DNA of 64,000 nucleotides from DASUPK01 sp963833375 (GTDB lineage: Bacteria; Actinomycetota; Thermoleophilia; Solirubrobacterales; 70-9), in the NCBI GenBank assembly GCA_963833375.1, contig CAWHXR010000004.1, positions 372,001 through 436,000 of the forward strand. Reading direction: 5' to 3'. Under the pieces are notes generated by a model. That model ran no database searches, had not been told where the DNA came from, and was given only the letters and a program-made list of their open reading frames with translations. This document shows, one piece after another, positions 40,234-48,630 of the stretch. Numbering within the stretch: the stretch's first letter is position 1; each line of letters begins with the position of its first letter. The position numbers and the translations under genes are program-made.

Positions 40234-40316
40234 GCCTCAATTTTGACGCCTGGCGCGTCTCCGTGGCGTCATGTGGCATCACCGTGATTTTTACGGATCG
40301 GATCTGCGGATCGGTG

Positions 40317-40461
40317 CGGATGCGAGCACTTACGGCCGCGCGTAGCGTTGAGCCTGCATCCGGATCCCCCGGCCAACGGCACCCGTTACAGACGTCCAGC
40401 ACGTTGGCCAACCCGGCGAGGCGGCCTTCATCCCCCTGGGGTCGCCTCGCCGGTCCTTTTT
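40317..40461 (+). ncRNA. Candidate structured small RNA ending in a terminator
   Basis: Three consecutive stems: CGGATGC (40317-40323) with GCATCCG (40356-40362); GGCCAACG (40371-40378) with CGTTGGCC (40402-40409); and CCGGCGAGGCG (40413-40423) with CGCCTCGCCGG (40443-40453), followed by TCCTTTTT. The last is a classic terminator on the plus strand. ccdA upstream reads away and the downstream lipoprotein gene has its own -10 at 40487. So the terminator must end a transcript born inside this gap. The 5' end and promoter are not defined; a TTGACG at 40243 is a possible -35. Confidence 0.5.
40413..40461 (+). terminator. Rho-independent terminator without an upstream protein gene
   Basis: An 11-bp perfect G/C-rich stem, a 19-base loop and a T-run. 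It forms the 3' end of the candidate small RNA. Confidence 0.8.
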
Positions 40462-40486
40462 CGGCCGCTTCGGCTGCACCTGCCGG

Positions 40487-40492
40487 TACGTT
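40487..40492 (+). promoter_or_regulatory. -10 box of the lipoprotein gene (leaderless)
   Basis: TACGTT begins exactly 12 bases before GTG 40499, downstream of the terminator. Confidence 0.5.
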
Positions 40493-40498
40493 TTCCCG

Positions 40499-40912
40499 GT
40501 GCACCGCCGCCTCGGCGCGCTCGCCTGCATCGGCCTCACCGCGCTCCTGCAGGGGTGCGGAGGAGGCGGGGGAGAGCACCCGATCGAAGCCGACGCGCTG
40601 CGCGATTGCCTCGCGAAGCACGGCGCGACGTTCGGCGGACAGCGGGCGGGCGCGACCGGCTACGCGCCCCTCTTCCACCTCGCTGCAGACCTCGAGGGGA
40701 GCATCTCCGGCAGCTCCATCGAGGTGTTCATCGAGAAGAGCACGGCCGCGGCTCACCGCGACGCCGCGGACGCCAAGGCGGCGCTCGCCTCTGTCGGCAT
40801 CTCCGATCCGGGCGGTCGCGTGGTGGGGAGCCGCAACGCTGTCGTCGTGTTCGAACCGACTCCCTCGACCAGGGCCCGCGGCGCCGTCCGGTCCTGTCTG
40901 GCCGGCAGGTGA
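40499..40912 (+). CDS. Small predicted lipoprotein
   Basis: A 137-residue exported protein. The short signal RRLGALACIGLTALLQGC ends at a lipobox-like LLQGC with Cys at about residue 20, followed by a Gly-rich spacer. The mature domain (~110 residues) has two Cys and an alpha/beta pattern (EADALRDCLAKHGATFGG, IEVFIEKSTAAAHRD, AVVVFEPTPS). Function unknown. The GTG start has a -10 box 12 bases upstream and no ribosome site. Confidence 0.75.
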   Translation: MHRRLGALACIGLTALLQGCGGGGGEHPIEADALRDCLAKHGATFGGQRAGATGYAPLFHLAADLEGSISGSSIEVFIEKSTAAAHRDAADAKAALASVGISDPGGRVVGSRNAVVVFEPTPSTRARGAVRSCLAGR

Positions 40913-40932
40913 GCGCGCGGCCGCGGTCGCCG

Positions 40933-41823
40933 CTAGGGCTCCGGGCCCGGGTCCTGGCCGAGGATGCCGCGCAGCGCACGAGCCGCCTTGGGCGCCAGCT
41001 CACGGGCGTTGTTGTTGAACATCACGTGCACCTGCTCGGCCTCGGTGTCCAGGGCTCTGGCGCGCTCGCCGATCTCCTCGAGCTCCTTCTTCGGGTAGTC
41101 GTAGTCGAACCGCTCCGCGACGCTGCGCCCATGCAGGTAGCCCTCGGTGTTGCGCCCGTGGCAGCGCATATAGGCGAGGGAGTCGTTCGTGACCGCGTCG
41201 ATCGGCGGGAAGATCGGGACGTGGTCCCCGGGTGGCGTGTCGACGCAGACGAAGACAGCGTCGTGGGCCGAGAGCCAGTCGAGGACGTCCTCGAACCGCT
41301 TCGGGGACGCCCAGCTGCGGCGCCGGAACTCCACGGCGACGGGAATGGGGGCCAGACCCTCGATGATCGGAGCGAGCTCGTCCAGCTCGTTCTCGCGGGG
41401 GTCGAAGGCGGGGGTGAGCTGCAGCAGGTAGGAGCCGAGCTTTCCCGCGTCGGCCAGCGGCTTCATCGCCTCGGCGATCCGGCGCACCATCTCGTCGCCG
41501 AGCGCCCGGTCCGCCAGCACGCGGCCGCGTTCGTTCGTCTCGGCCTCCTCCCTGAGATCCGGGGGCAGCTCCTTGAGCTGAGAGGCGTGGTGCGAGAGGA
41601 GCCGGTGAAGCTTGACGTCGAAGCGAAAGTCCTTCGGGGTGCGCTTCGCCCAGCCCTCGACCGTCGAAGCGGCGGGAATCGCGTAGAAGCTCGAGTTCAG
41701 CTCGACCGCGTCGAAGCGCTCGGCGTAGAAGTCGAGTCGGTCCTTGGCGGCGAGCCCCTTCGGGTACCAGTGCTCGACGAACCCGGGATCCGACCAGCTC
41801 GAGGTGCCGACGACGACGGACAC
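40933..41823 (-). CDS. DUF72 family protein (paralogue 1)
   Basis: A 296-residue TIM-barrel protein of the DUF72 family (YecE-like). Typical segments are VGTSSWSDPGFVEHWYPKGL near 5-24, ERFDAVELNSSFYAIP, FRFDVKLHRLLSHHA, and VAVEFRRRSWASPKRFEDVL. It ends in the Asn-rich VMFNNNARELAPKAA. The biochemical role of DUF72 is unknown. GTG 41823 has GATAGT 12 bases upstream. A second DUF72 gene lies at 45803. It is divergent from topoisomerase IB. Confidence 0.88.
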   Translation of the reverse strand: MSVVVGTSSWSDPGFVEHWYPKGLAAKDRLDFYAERFDAVELNSSFYAIPAASTVEGWAKRTPKDFRFDVKLHRLLSHHASQLKELPPDLREEAETNERGRVLADRALGDEMVRRIAEAMKPLADAGKLGSYLLQLTPAFDPRENELDELAPIIEGLAPIPVAVEFRRRSWASPKRFEDVLDWLSAHDAVFVCVDTPPGDHVPIFPPIDAVTNDSLAYMRCHGRNTEGYLHGRSVAERFDYDYPKKELEEIGERARALDTEAEQVHVMFNNNARELAPKAARALRGILGQDPGPEP

Positions 41824-41961
41824 CCCATAACTATCGCGCGCTGACAATCGGCTCCAGCAGCGAGCTGCTCTCTCGCTCCCAGCGGTCGAGTACGGGTGCG
41901 GGGACGTCCAGTTGCATTTGCAGGGGTTTTCACGCGGGGCGCTGGAGGGTATTCCTGCGGC

Positions 41962-43014
41962 ATGCCTCGACTGAGACGCAGCGACTGCGGGACACCGGGG
42001 ATCGCCCGGCGACGGAGGGGGAAGGGCTTCGAGTACGTCGACGACGAGAGCGGCGAGCGGATCGAGGATCCCGACGTGATCGAGCGCATCCGGGCGCTCG
42101 CGATCCCGCCGGGATGGGATCACGTTTGGGTCTGCGCGGATCCGCTCGGCCACATCCAGGCGACCGGGCTCGACGCCAGGGGGCGGAAGCAGTACCGCTA
42201 CCACGACCTCTGGCGCGAGCGCCGAGACCGCCAGAAGTTCGACGAGATGATGGACTTCGCGAGGTCGCTGCCGCAGCTGCGAGAGCGCGTGCGCCGCGAC
42301 CTTCGCAAGCGGAGCATCTCGCGCGACCGGGTTCTCGCCTGCGCCGTCCGGCTGCTCGACCGTGGGTTCTTCCGGATCGGCTCCGAGGACTACGCGGAGG
42401 AGAACGAGACCTACGGCCTGGCGACCATGCGCAAGCGCCACGTTCAGGTGAAGGGGGAGGCGGTCGTCTTCGACTACGAGGCCAAGGGCGGCAAGCGACG
42501 CGTCCAGGCGGTGGGGGACCGTTCGATCGCCGGCCTGGTCAAGAGGATGCGGCTCCGTCGCGGCGGCGGACACGAGCTGCTCGCCTATCGGAACGGCAGC
42601 TCGTGGAAGGACATTCGGTCCACCGACATCAACGGCTACATCAAAGAGACGATCGGGGTCCAACACAGCGCCAAGGACTTCAGGACCTGGAACGCGACCG
42701 TGCTGGCTGCCGTGGTCCTGGCCGCCTCGGCGCGCGAGCGTGATCTGTCGACCAAGGGCGCCCGCGCGCGGGCGAAGCGCGACGCGACCAAGCAGGTCGC
42801 GCACTACCTCGGCAACACCCCCGCCGTCTGCCGCGCCTCCTACATCGACCCGCGGATCTTCGACCGCTTCGACGGCGGTCTCACGATCGGTGGGGTATTC
42901 GAGCGCCTGCCGGAGGACCCAGCCGACTGGCCGGAGGTCCAGGGGCCGATCGAAGAGGCCGTGCTCGACCTCATCGATCGGAGAGAGTCCCCTGCACTCG
43001 AGCGGGTGGGCTGA
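41962..43014 (+). CDS. DNA topoisomerase IB (poxvirus-like bacterial type)
   Basis: A 350-residue type IB topoisomerase that relaxes supercoils by a 3'-phosphotyrosyl intermediate. It shows the N-terminal GFEYVDDESGERI, ALAIPPGWDHVWVCADPLGH and GRKQYRYHDLWR. The catalytic domain has FFRIGSEDYAEENETYGLAT, KDFRTWNATVLAA and HYLGNTPAVCRASYIDPRIF, in which the Tyr is the nucleophile. ATG 41962 has TATTCC 12 bases upstream. A longer frame upstream (to 41896) lacks homology. Confidence 0.93.
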   Translation: MPRLRRSDCGTPGIARRRRGKGFEYVDDESGERIEDPDVIERIRALAIPPGWDHVWVCADPLGHIQATGLDARGRKQYRYHDLWRERRDRQKFDEMMDFARSLPQLRERVRRDLRKRSISRDRVLACAVRLLDRGFFRIGSEDYAEENETYGLATMRKRHVQVKGEAVVFDYEAKGGKRRVQAVGDRSIAGLVKRMRLRRGGGHELLAYRNGSSWKDIRSTDINGYIKETIGVQHSAKDFRTWNATVLAAVVLAASARERDLSTKGARARAKRDATKQVAHYLGNTPAVCRASYIDPRIFDRFDGGLTIGGVFERLPEDPADWPEVQGPIEEAVLDLIDRRESPALERVG

Positions 43015-43110
43015 CGTGGAGCCTGACTCGCGGCCGCCTTCGCGACCTAACAGTCGGGAGGGGTCGGCACGCCGCCTGGGCCAATGCACGGGAACGGAGG
43101 TTATGGAAAC

Positions 43111-43569
43111 TCAGGCGAGGCGCTTCTCGAACCAGCGGTTGACACGCGGGTTCCCGTTGTAGTCCGGGATCTCCCGGTACCCCGCGGCGCGGTAGATCCG
43201 GATCGCCTCCGCCAGGCGATCGCGCGTGTCCAACCTGACCAGCTCGAATCCGCGCACCCGCGCCCGATTCTCCAGCTCCTCCAGCAGCAGCGTGGCGACG
43301 CCGCTCCCTCGATTCGCGGGAGCAACGTACATCCGCTTGATCTCCGCGACCCCCGGACCGAACTCTCGCAGCGCCCCGACGCCGATCGCATCGCCGCCGG
43401 CGTACGCGAGCAACACGACGCTGCCGGGCTCCACGATCTCGGCGAGCGGCGATCCGGTCTCGCCACCGTCGCTGCCGGCGTACCTGGATTCGACCTCGTC
43501 CCTGAGCGCGGCGTCGAGCGCCGCCGCGTCCGGGTCGTTCGCAGGGACCTGCTTGATCTCCACGTCCAC
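43111..43569 (-). CDS. GNAT family N-acetyltransferase
   Basis: A 152-residue acetyltransferase. The acetyl-CoA-binding region is IKRMYVAPANRGSGVATLLL near 88-107, followed by RLDTRDRLAEAIRIYRAAG and the family ending GYREIPDYNGNPRVNRWFEK. The GTG start (43569) has GGAG five bases upstream. The substrate is unknown. A 96-base gap separates it from the convergent topoisomerase gene. Confidence 0.87.
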   Translation of the reverse strand: MDVEIKQVPANDPDAAALDAALRDEVESRYAGSDGGETGSPLAEIVEPGSVVLLAYAGGDAIGVGALREFGPGVAEIKRMYVAPANRGSGVATLLLEELENRARVRGFELVRLDTRDRLAEAIRIYRAAGYREIPDYNGNPRVNRWFEKRLA

Positions 43570-43633
43570 GGCTCCAAGTTGACATAACAACGCCGCGTTA
43601 TCCGTCCCGCCGCCGCCTGTAGTCGACTGCCCC

Positions 43634-44044
43634 TTAGGCCGAGGCGGCGATCAGACCGACGGTCGCCAGGCAGAGAGCGACCCCCGAGATCATCAGCCAG
43701 CGTGCCTCGGCGCGAGAGCTCGGGATCATCTCGCCGTGGTCCAGGGCGTGTTCCACCTTTCGCGACCTGCTCGACCCATAGGCGAACAGCCCGACCGAGT
43801 AGAGCGCGAAGCCGATCCCAACAACGACGTAGGGCCACTCGGTCGTCGTCCCGCTGAGCTCCGGCACGACCCTCCCCACCCCGACGGCGACCGCGATCGA
43901 GGTGAGCGCCGTGCGCCACCAGGCGAGCTCGGTGCGCTCCGCGGCGAGCCGCGTCCGCCGGATCGCGTCCCAGCCCTCGCTCGGCGGTTCGTTCGTGCCC
44001 GCGGCCACCCCTGCATCCAACCACCACGACCGCTTCGCGATCAA
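43634..44044 (-). CDS. DUF202 (YidH-like) membrane protein
   Basis: A 136-residue integral membrane protein. It has the family opening RTRLAAERTELAWWRTALTS near 30-49, which leads into the first of three helices. Then come YVVVGIGFALYSVGLFAYG and WLMISGVALCLATVGLIAA. The cytosolic loop is basic. Function is unknown for the family. The TTG start is the only one that retains the whole domain. It is divergent from the phosphatase gene. Confidence 0.82.
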   Translation of the reverse strand: MIAKRSWWLDAGVAAGTNEPPSEGWDAIRRTRLAAERTELAWWRTALTSIAVAVGVGRVVPELSGTTTEWPYVVVGIGFALYSVGLFAYGSSRSRKVEHALDHGEMIPSSRAEARWLMISGVALCLATVGLIAASA

Positions 44045-44105
44045 TCGACGGTCATCCGCACTTTGCCCACGTTTGGGCGTTTACAGGTTGCTGGTTCTCC
44101 CGAAT

Positions 44106-44111
44106 TACGAT
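44106..44111 (+). promoter_or_regulatory. -10 box of the SpoIIE-type phosphatase gene
   Basis: TACGAT begins 12 bases before ATG 44118, predicting a leaderless transcript. A GCCCA/TGGGC inverted repeat lies about 40 bases upstream. Confidence 0.5.
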
Positions 44112-44117
44112 TCAGGC

Positions 44118-45755
44118 ATGCCGCCGCTCAGGGAACGGGAGCTGATCAATCCGCCTCCGACGCTGTCCGGCCTTCAGGAGCTCTCCTGGCCCGCGCTCGT
44201 CGCGATGCTGATGGCGAGCCTGATCGTCGTGCTCGACGGCCTGGCAGGGAACGAGCTCGTGATCATCGGGCTGCTTGCGATCCCGCCCGTGATCGCCGCG
44301 GTGAGCGCCTCCCTGCCGGAGACGGCCGTGGTGGCCGCCTTCTGCTTCGTCCTCGCCGTCCTCTCGATCCTCTGGAACCAGAGCATCGACGGCGGGCAGC
44401 GCCTGATCGGCCTGACGACCGTCACGGCCGGAGGGCTTGCCGGGCTCTGGGTGGCGAGCCTGCGTCTCAACCTGAATCGCGAGCAGGCGGCTTCCGAGCT
44501 CCTGGGCGAGGCCGGCGCGCTGATGGAAGACGCCCTCGATCAGCGCCAGCGCGCCCAGCACCTCGCGAACCTGGCCGTGCCGAGCCTCGCCGACGTCGCG
44601 ATGGTGGACATGGTGATGGCGGATGGCTCGATCGAGCGCATGGCGGCCCACGGCCGCGCCACCGAGGTGGCCGACACCTTCGTGAAGCTGCGGGCCAACA
44701 CGCCGATCGACCCCCACGGGCCCCACCCCGTAGCGGAGGTGATCCGGACCGGTCGCACCGTGTACCTGGACCAGCTCACCGATGAGGAGATCGACGGGAT
44801 CACCACCCGGAAGAAGGAGCGTGACCTGCTTCGCAAGCACCGCTTCAAGTCGTGCATCGTGCTGCCCCTCGGCGCCCGCGGCTCCGTCCTCGGCGCGCTC
44901 ACCCTCTGGATCATGCGCCCGGCCAAGGCGTTCGACGAGACCGCGCGCCGGACCGCGAAGCGGCTCGCCGACCGAGCGGCCCTGGCGCTCGACAACGCCC
45001 GGCTTCACGAGCAGCAGGCCCACATCGCGTCGGTCCTCCAGCACAGCCTCCTGCCGCGCTCGCTGCCGGAGATCAGGGGCTTCGAGGCGTCCTCGCGATT
45101 CCTGGCGGCTGGCGAGGCCTATGAGGTGGGCGGCGACTTCTACGACGTCTTCCGCAGCGGCTCGGGCACCTGGACCGCGGTGATCGGCGACGTCTGCGGC
45201 AAGGGTCCCGAGGCGGCGTCCCTGACCGCCCTGGCGCGGTACACGGTCAGGACCGCGTCCTCGCCGGAGAGCACACCGAGCCAGATCCTCCGCGCCCTGC
45301 ACGACTCGATCAGCGCCGAGCACGCCGAGCTGCGCTTCTGCACCGCCGCCCTGGCCCGCATCCAGACACCCGGCAACGGGCGCGGCGCCGCGCACGTCAC
45401 CGTTGCACTCGGGGGGCACCCGCTACCGCTTGTCCTTCGCAAGAACGGCCGCGTCGACCCGATCGGGGAGCCGGGGACTCTGCTGGGGGCGCTCCCCTCC
45501 CCCATCCTGGCCGATACCGAGGCGACGCTCGCGGTCGGCGATTCGCTGGTCCTCTACACGGACGGCGTGCTCGACGTTCGCGACCGCACCAAGCGGGACG
45601 ATCCCGACTGGCTCGAGGAGGAGCTCGCCAAGGCCTCCGGCGAGGGCGCCGATGAGATCGCCGAGCGGCTCGCCCAGGCGGCAATCAAGCGCCAGGGCGG
45701 TGAGCTCCGCGACGACATCGCCGTCCTCGTGCTGCACCGGCACGGCGCGCGTTGA
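44118..45755 (+). CDS. Membrane-anchored GAF and PP2C (SpoIIE-type) phosphatase
   Basis: A 545-residue regulator of the RsbU class. Residues ~15-110 hold three or four membrane helices (VAMLMASLIVVLDGLAG, VIIGLLAIPPVIAAV, VVAAFCFVLAVLSILW). A GAF domain follows (~125-305, with SCIVLPLGARGSVLGALTL). The C-terminal SpoIIE/PP2C domain has the metal Asp in YEVGGDFYDVF, VIGDVCGKGPEAA, LYTDGVLDVR and LRDDIAVLVL. Such proteins dephosphorylate anti-anti-sigma factors. No partner gene is adjacent, so the target is unknown. Confidence 0.92.
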   Translation: MPPLRERELINPPPTLSGLQELSWPALVAMLMASLIVVLDGLAGNELVIIGLLAIPPVIAAVSASLPETAVVAAFCFVLAVLSILWNQSIDGGQRLIGLTTVTAGGLAGLWVASLRLNLNREQAASELLGEAGALMEDALDQRQRAQHLANLAVPSLADVAMVDMVMADGSIERMAAHGRATEVADTFVKLRANTPIDPHGPHPVAEVIRTGRTVYLDQLTDEEIDGITTRKKERDLLRKHRFKSCIVLPLGARGSVLGALTLWIMRPAKAFDETARRTAKRLADRAALALDNARLHEQQAHIASVLQHSLLPRSLPEIRGFEASSRFLAAGEAYEVGGDFYDVFRSGSGTWTAVIGDVCGKGPEAASLTALARYTVRTASSPESTPSQILRALHDSISAEHAELRFCTAALARIQTPGNGRGAAHVTVALGGHPLPLVLRKNGRVDPIGEPGTLLGALPSPILADTEATLAVGDSLVLYTDGVLDVRDRTKRDDPDWLEEELAKASGEGADEIAERLAQAAIKRQGGELRDDIAVLVLHRHGAR

Positions 45756-45756
45756 A

Positions 45757-45795
45757 GCGAGGGTGCTCTGAGCGAAGCGAAGAGCAACCCGTTTT
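45757..45795 (-). repeat. Dispersed hairpin repeat, copy D
   Basis: On the minus strand it reads GGGTTGCTCT, a TCGCTTCGCTC loop and AGAGCACCC. The stem has GCTCT/AGAGC where most copies have GCTCC/GGAGC, a paired change. It lies between two same-strand genes and ends seven bases before the DUF72 start. Confidence 0.75.
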
Positions 45796-45802
45796 GTGAG
45801 TG

Positions 45803-46540
45803 ATGGCCGGATCGAAGCCGGTCCACATCGGCTGCTCGGGATGGGTCTACCCGCACTGGCGGGAGCGCCTCTATCCCAAGGGGATGCCCCAGCGGCTCTG
45901 GCTCTCCCACTACGGCGAGCACTTCGACACGGTCGAGGTCAACAGCACCTTCTACCGGCTCGCCTCCCCCGCGGCGGTCGAGGGATGGGTGGAGCAGAGC
46001 CCGCCGGGGTTCATCTTCGCCGTCAAGGCAAGTCGCTACCTGACCCACGTGAAGCGCCTGACGCTGCTCGAGCCCGGCATCGAGCGCTTCTACGAGCCGC
46101 TGCGAGCGCTCACCGCGACCGACAAATTCGGCCCTGTCCTCTGGCAGCTCCCCGAGAACTTCCATCGCGACGACGAGCGCCTCGCCGGGGCGCTCGCGGT
46201 CCTGCCCCCCGGCCGGCACGCCTTCGAGTTCCGTCATGCGAGCTGGTTCGCGAAGGACGTCTACTCGATGCTGCGTGAGCACGGCGTCGCGCTGGTGATC
46301 GGGGACGACCCGAGCCGGCCCTTCCAGACCCTCGAGCGGACGGCCGACTGGACCTACATCCGCTTTCATCGCGGCAACCGCGGCCGCGGCGGGAACTATT
46401 CGGGCGCCGAGATCGACACCTGGGCGCGGCGCATCGCCCAATGGCGGCGCCGGACCGAGGTCTTCGCGTACTACAACAACGACTGGGAGGGCTACGCCCT
46501 CCGGAACGCGAAGCGCCTGCAGGACCGCCTGGGCGTCTAG
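45803..46540 (+). CDS. DUF72 family protein (paralogue 2)
   Basis: A 245-residue DUF72 TIM-barrel protein. Key segments are VHIGCSGWVYPHWRERLYPK near 7-26, FDTVEVNSTFYRLASPAAVE, FAVKASRYLTHVKRL, FEFRHASWFAKDVY and the terminal FAYYNNDWEGYALRNAKRL. It is closer to the typical short form than the 40933 copy. A GTG at 45800 directly precedes the ATG. The stop shares a CTAG with the convergent PRC-barrel gene. Confidence 0.9.
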   Translation: MAGSKPVHIGCSGWVYPHWRERLYPKGMPQRLWLSHYGEHFDTVEVNSTFYRLASPAAVEGWVEQSPPGFIFAVKASRYLTHVKRLTLLEPGIERFYEPLRALTATDKFGPVLWQLPENFHRDDERLAGALAVLPPGRHAFEFRHASWFAKDVYSMLREHGVALVIGDDPSRPFQTLERTADWTYIRFHRGNRGRGGNYSGAEIDTWARRIAQWRRRTEVFAYYNNDWEGYALRNAKRLQDRLGV

Positions 46541-46875
46541 CGGCGACGCCAGTTGCCGCCGAGCAGCTTCCTCAGGCGGCCGCTGTGGCGGGGGCTGTAC
46601 TCCGGGGCGCCCTTCTCGGGCGTCGGCAGCTGCGCCGCGGCGGCCGAGTCGATGGTCAGGCGCACCGCCCGCTCCGCGGTCCGGGCGACCTCGGGCGCAT
46701 CGACGAAGCGAAGTGTGCCGCTCGAGTCCTCGATCACGAAGCCGTCCAGGATGTGCTCGCGGTAGTTGTCGACCACGTCGTCGACCTTGCCCACCAGCTC
46801 CCCGTCGGAGCCATAGACCGGCGTGCCGCGCTTCACGGCCGCGTAGTGGATCGGGTACCCGTCGTCCTCGCCCAC
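46537..46875 (-). CDS. PRC-barrel-like domain protein
   Basis: A 112-residue soluble protein. Residues ~12-75 fit a PRC barrel (VKRGTPVYGSDGELVGKVDD, then HILDGFVIEDSSGTLRFVD), a small beta-barrel found in RimM and photosynthetic reaction centre H subunits. The tail is basic (GRLRKLLGGNWRRR). GTG 46875 is strongly supported by a TATATT box 12 bases upstream. Function unknown. Confidence 0.75.
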   Translation of the reverse strand: MGEDDGYPIHYAAVKRGTPVYGSDGELVGKVDDVVDNYREHILDGFVIEDSSGTLRFVDAPEVARTAERAVRLTIDSAAAAQLPTPEKGAPEYSPRHSGRLRKLLGGNWRRR

Positions 46876-46881
46876 GGCACC

Positions 46882-46887
46882 AATATA
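46882..46887 (-). promoter_or_regulatory. -10 box of the PRC-barrel gene
   Basis: TATATT on the minus strand begins 12 bases before GTG 46875. It is one of the best matches to the leaderless pattern. Confidence 0.55.
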
Positions 46888-46960
46888 CGAGAGCCGAATC
46901 CGGCGCAGGGGCGCTCCCCAACAGCCGGGCCATGCCGCCAAACTGCCGGCTGGAGAACAG

Positions 46961-47854
46961 CTAGGCGCCGGAATTCTTTCGCATGACGGCGAAGACGCCC
47001 CGGTCGTCTTGCCGCCCGTAATCGGGACGAAGCGGCTCGGCGTGGCAAACGCACCATCGCTGCCCGGGATGAGCGTCTACGAACGAGTGGAAGCCGCAGT
47101 TCAGATCGACGTCGTCGGCGACCACTACGCCGCCCGGCTTGAGGGCCCCCCAAGCGTGGTTGAGTTCGAACAGCAGATTTCGCTCGGTGTGCCTGCTGTC
47201 GTGGATGAACAAATCGATCTCATCGAGCTGAGCGAGGAGGCCACCGAGGCGGCGTCGGCTCGATCCGCGAACGTAAGTCCAGCGATCACGAAGGCCCTCG
47301 GGCACGGCCAAGCCGATCTGCGCGTGCAGATCTCTATCCCGCGGAGGCGGAAGATCGATGCTCCAGAGATGACCAGCCCCACTCTGCGCCAAAGCTTCGA
47401 GAATGAACCGCGACGTGATGCCGCGAGCAACGCCCGTCTCGACCACCTTGACCGGCCGCAGATGGTGCGTGAGACACCAGACGGCACGCACGAGTCCCGG
47501 CTCGCCGTCCCCCCAACCGCCGAAGGCGCCACGTCCAAGCCCGAGGCCCTTCCCTTCGAGCGAGGCCATCACCCGCGACCACAATTCCCAGAAGTCGTCG
47601 GAGACCGGGCAGGGCCACGGGGAGCCCACGAACTCGTGGAGGCTCTGCTCCCAGTTCTCGTCGACGTCGTATGGGCAGGGCGGCCAGGGCATGAAGCCGC
47701 CGACGCCCTTCGTCCGCTTCGCCCTCTTCTCCTTGCGCTCCGCGACCCTCGCGTGGACGTTGAGGAGGCCTTCGACGGGGTCGCTCAGGAATGCACGAGC
47801 CAATCGTCCTGCGCGCCCTCCCTGGTTCAGCTTCTGTGACTGTCCGTCACGCAT
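46961..47854 (-). CDS. Class I SAM-dependent methyltransferase
   Basis: A 297-residue protein. The Rossmann core begins near 135 with VVETGVARGITSRFILEAL (motif I), then LWSIDLPPPRD (motif II), IDLFIHDSRHTERNLLFEL and GALKPGGVVVADDV. It resembles Methyltransf_24-type enzymes that modify saccharides or small molecules. The first ~130 residues are unassigned and Trp/Pro-rich. Codon use seems less GC-extreme than its neighbours, and it is isolated from related genes, so it may have been acquired. ATG start. Confidence 0.82.
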   Translation of the reverse strand: MRDGQSQKLNQGGRAGRLARAFLSDPVEGLLNVHARVAERKEKRAKRTKGVGGFMPWPPCPYDVDENWEQSLHEFVGSPWPCPVSDDFWELWSRVMASLEGKGLGLGRGAFGGWGDGEPGLVRAVWCLTHHLRPVKVVETGVARGITSRFILEALAQSGAGHLWSIDLPPPRDRDLHAQIGLAVPEGLRDRWTYVRGSSRRRLGGLLAQLDEIDLFIHDSRHTERNLLFELNHAWGALKPGGVVVADDVDLNCGFHSFVDAHPGQRWCVCHAEPLRPDYGRQDDRGVFAVMRKNSGA

Positions 47855-48136
47855 CGTCTCTCGTGTCCTAACGTCGCAAGGAGTGTGCTCGGCATTCGTC
47901 CTCAGTCAGAGTCTCGCGCGGGCCTAAAGCCGATCTTCACCCAGTCCCCGCAGTCCTTCCATTGAGAAGTACGGCGAGTCAATCACCAGGGTTTGGGTAT
48001 GTCCGAAGCCGCGCTTGAGGCAGCGATCCAAGCTCGCGGCTCGGCTGGCTCAGTGGGCGGGAACGAGCGCGGCCTATCCCCTGCTACCTCCCTGCGACCA
48101 GCTGGACCACAACCGGCGTGGCTTGCTCAGCCGTAA
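47855..48136. other. Intergenic stretch, possible short ORF
   Basis: About 280 bases between a divergent methyltransferase and a DUF3052 gene. A 45-residue frame (47999-48136, MSEAALEAAIQARGSAGSVG...) ends right at the DUF3052 ATG (TAAATG) but lacks a ribosome site. TTAGGA upstream of the methyltransferase start, read on the minus strand, could be its -10. Nothing else was recognised. Confidence 0.35.
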
Positions 48137-48556
48137 ATGGGAACCCGCCCAAAGAATGCACGAGGTAGCCCGCTCGCCAAGAAGCTCGGCATCAAGGACG
48201 GTCACCGGGTCGCCTTTCCATCCGCGCCGGACGGGTTCGTGGGCCTCCTCGGCGAGCTGCCGGACGGCGTCAGAATCAGGTCGCGCGCAAGCGGTCCCCT
48301 CGACGTGATCGTCTTCTTCACCAGGAGCCGCGCCGAGCTCGAACGCCGCCTGCCGGCCCTGCGGCGCGCCCTGGATCCCGCGGCCGCCCTCTGGATCGCC
48401 TGGCCGAAGCGATCCTCGGGCGTGGAGACCGACATGACCGAGGACGCCGTCCGGGAGCTCGGCCTCGCCAACCGCCTCGTCGACAACAAGGTCTGCGCGA
48501 TCGACGAGACCTGGTCCGGCCTGCGCCTGGTGATCCGGCTGACCGACCGGAGCTGA
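48137..48556 (+). CDS. DUF3052 family protein
   Basis: A 139-residue soluble protein matching actinobacterial DUF3052. It has SPLAKKLGIKDGHRVAF near 11-27, LDVIVFFTRSRAELERRL, and the highly conserved ending WIAWPKRSSGVETDMTED followed by VDNKVCAIDETWSGLRLV. No catalytic site or ligand is known for the family. ATG 48137 follows immediately on a possible short upstream frame. Confidence 0.85.
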   Translation: MGTRPKNARGSPLAKKLGIKDGHRVAFPSAPDGFVGLLGELPDGVRIRSRASGPLDVIVFFTRSRAELERRLPALRRALDPAAALWIAWPKRSSGVETDMTEDAVRELGLANRLVDNKVCAIDETWSGLRLVIRLTDRS

Positions 48557-48630
48557 TCGACCCGCGCGCGAGGCTTGCCGATTCGCCAGAAGGCGAGATC
48601 GATTCACCTGCGCAAATCGCTGCCGCTAGC

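Noticed and set aside
40317..40461. The actinobacterial 6C RNA
   Set aside because: 6C RNA has two stem-loops with runs of at least six C. The longest C runs here are five and one lies outside a loop, so I call it only a candidate RNA.
47999..48136. A 45-codon ORF immediately before the DUF3052 gene
   Set aside because: The adjacency (TAAATG) is suggestive, but there is no ribosome site or promoter box and the composition is low in hydrophobic residues. It is noted only in the intergenic entry.
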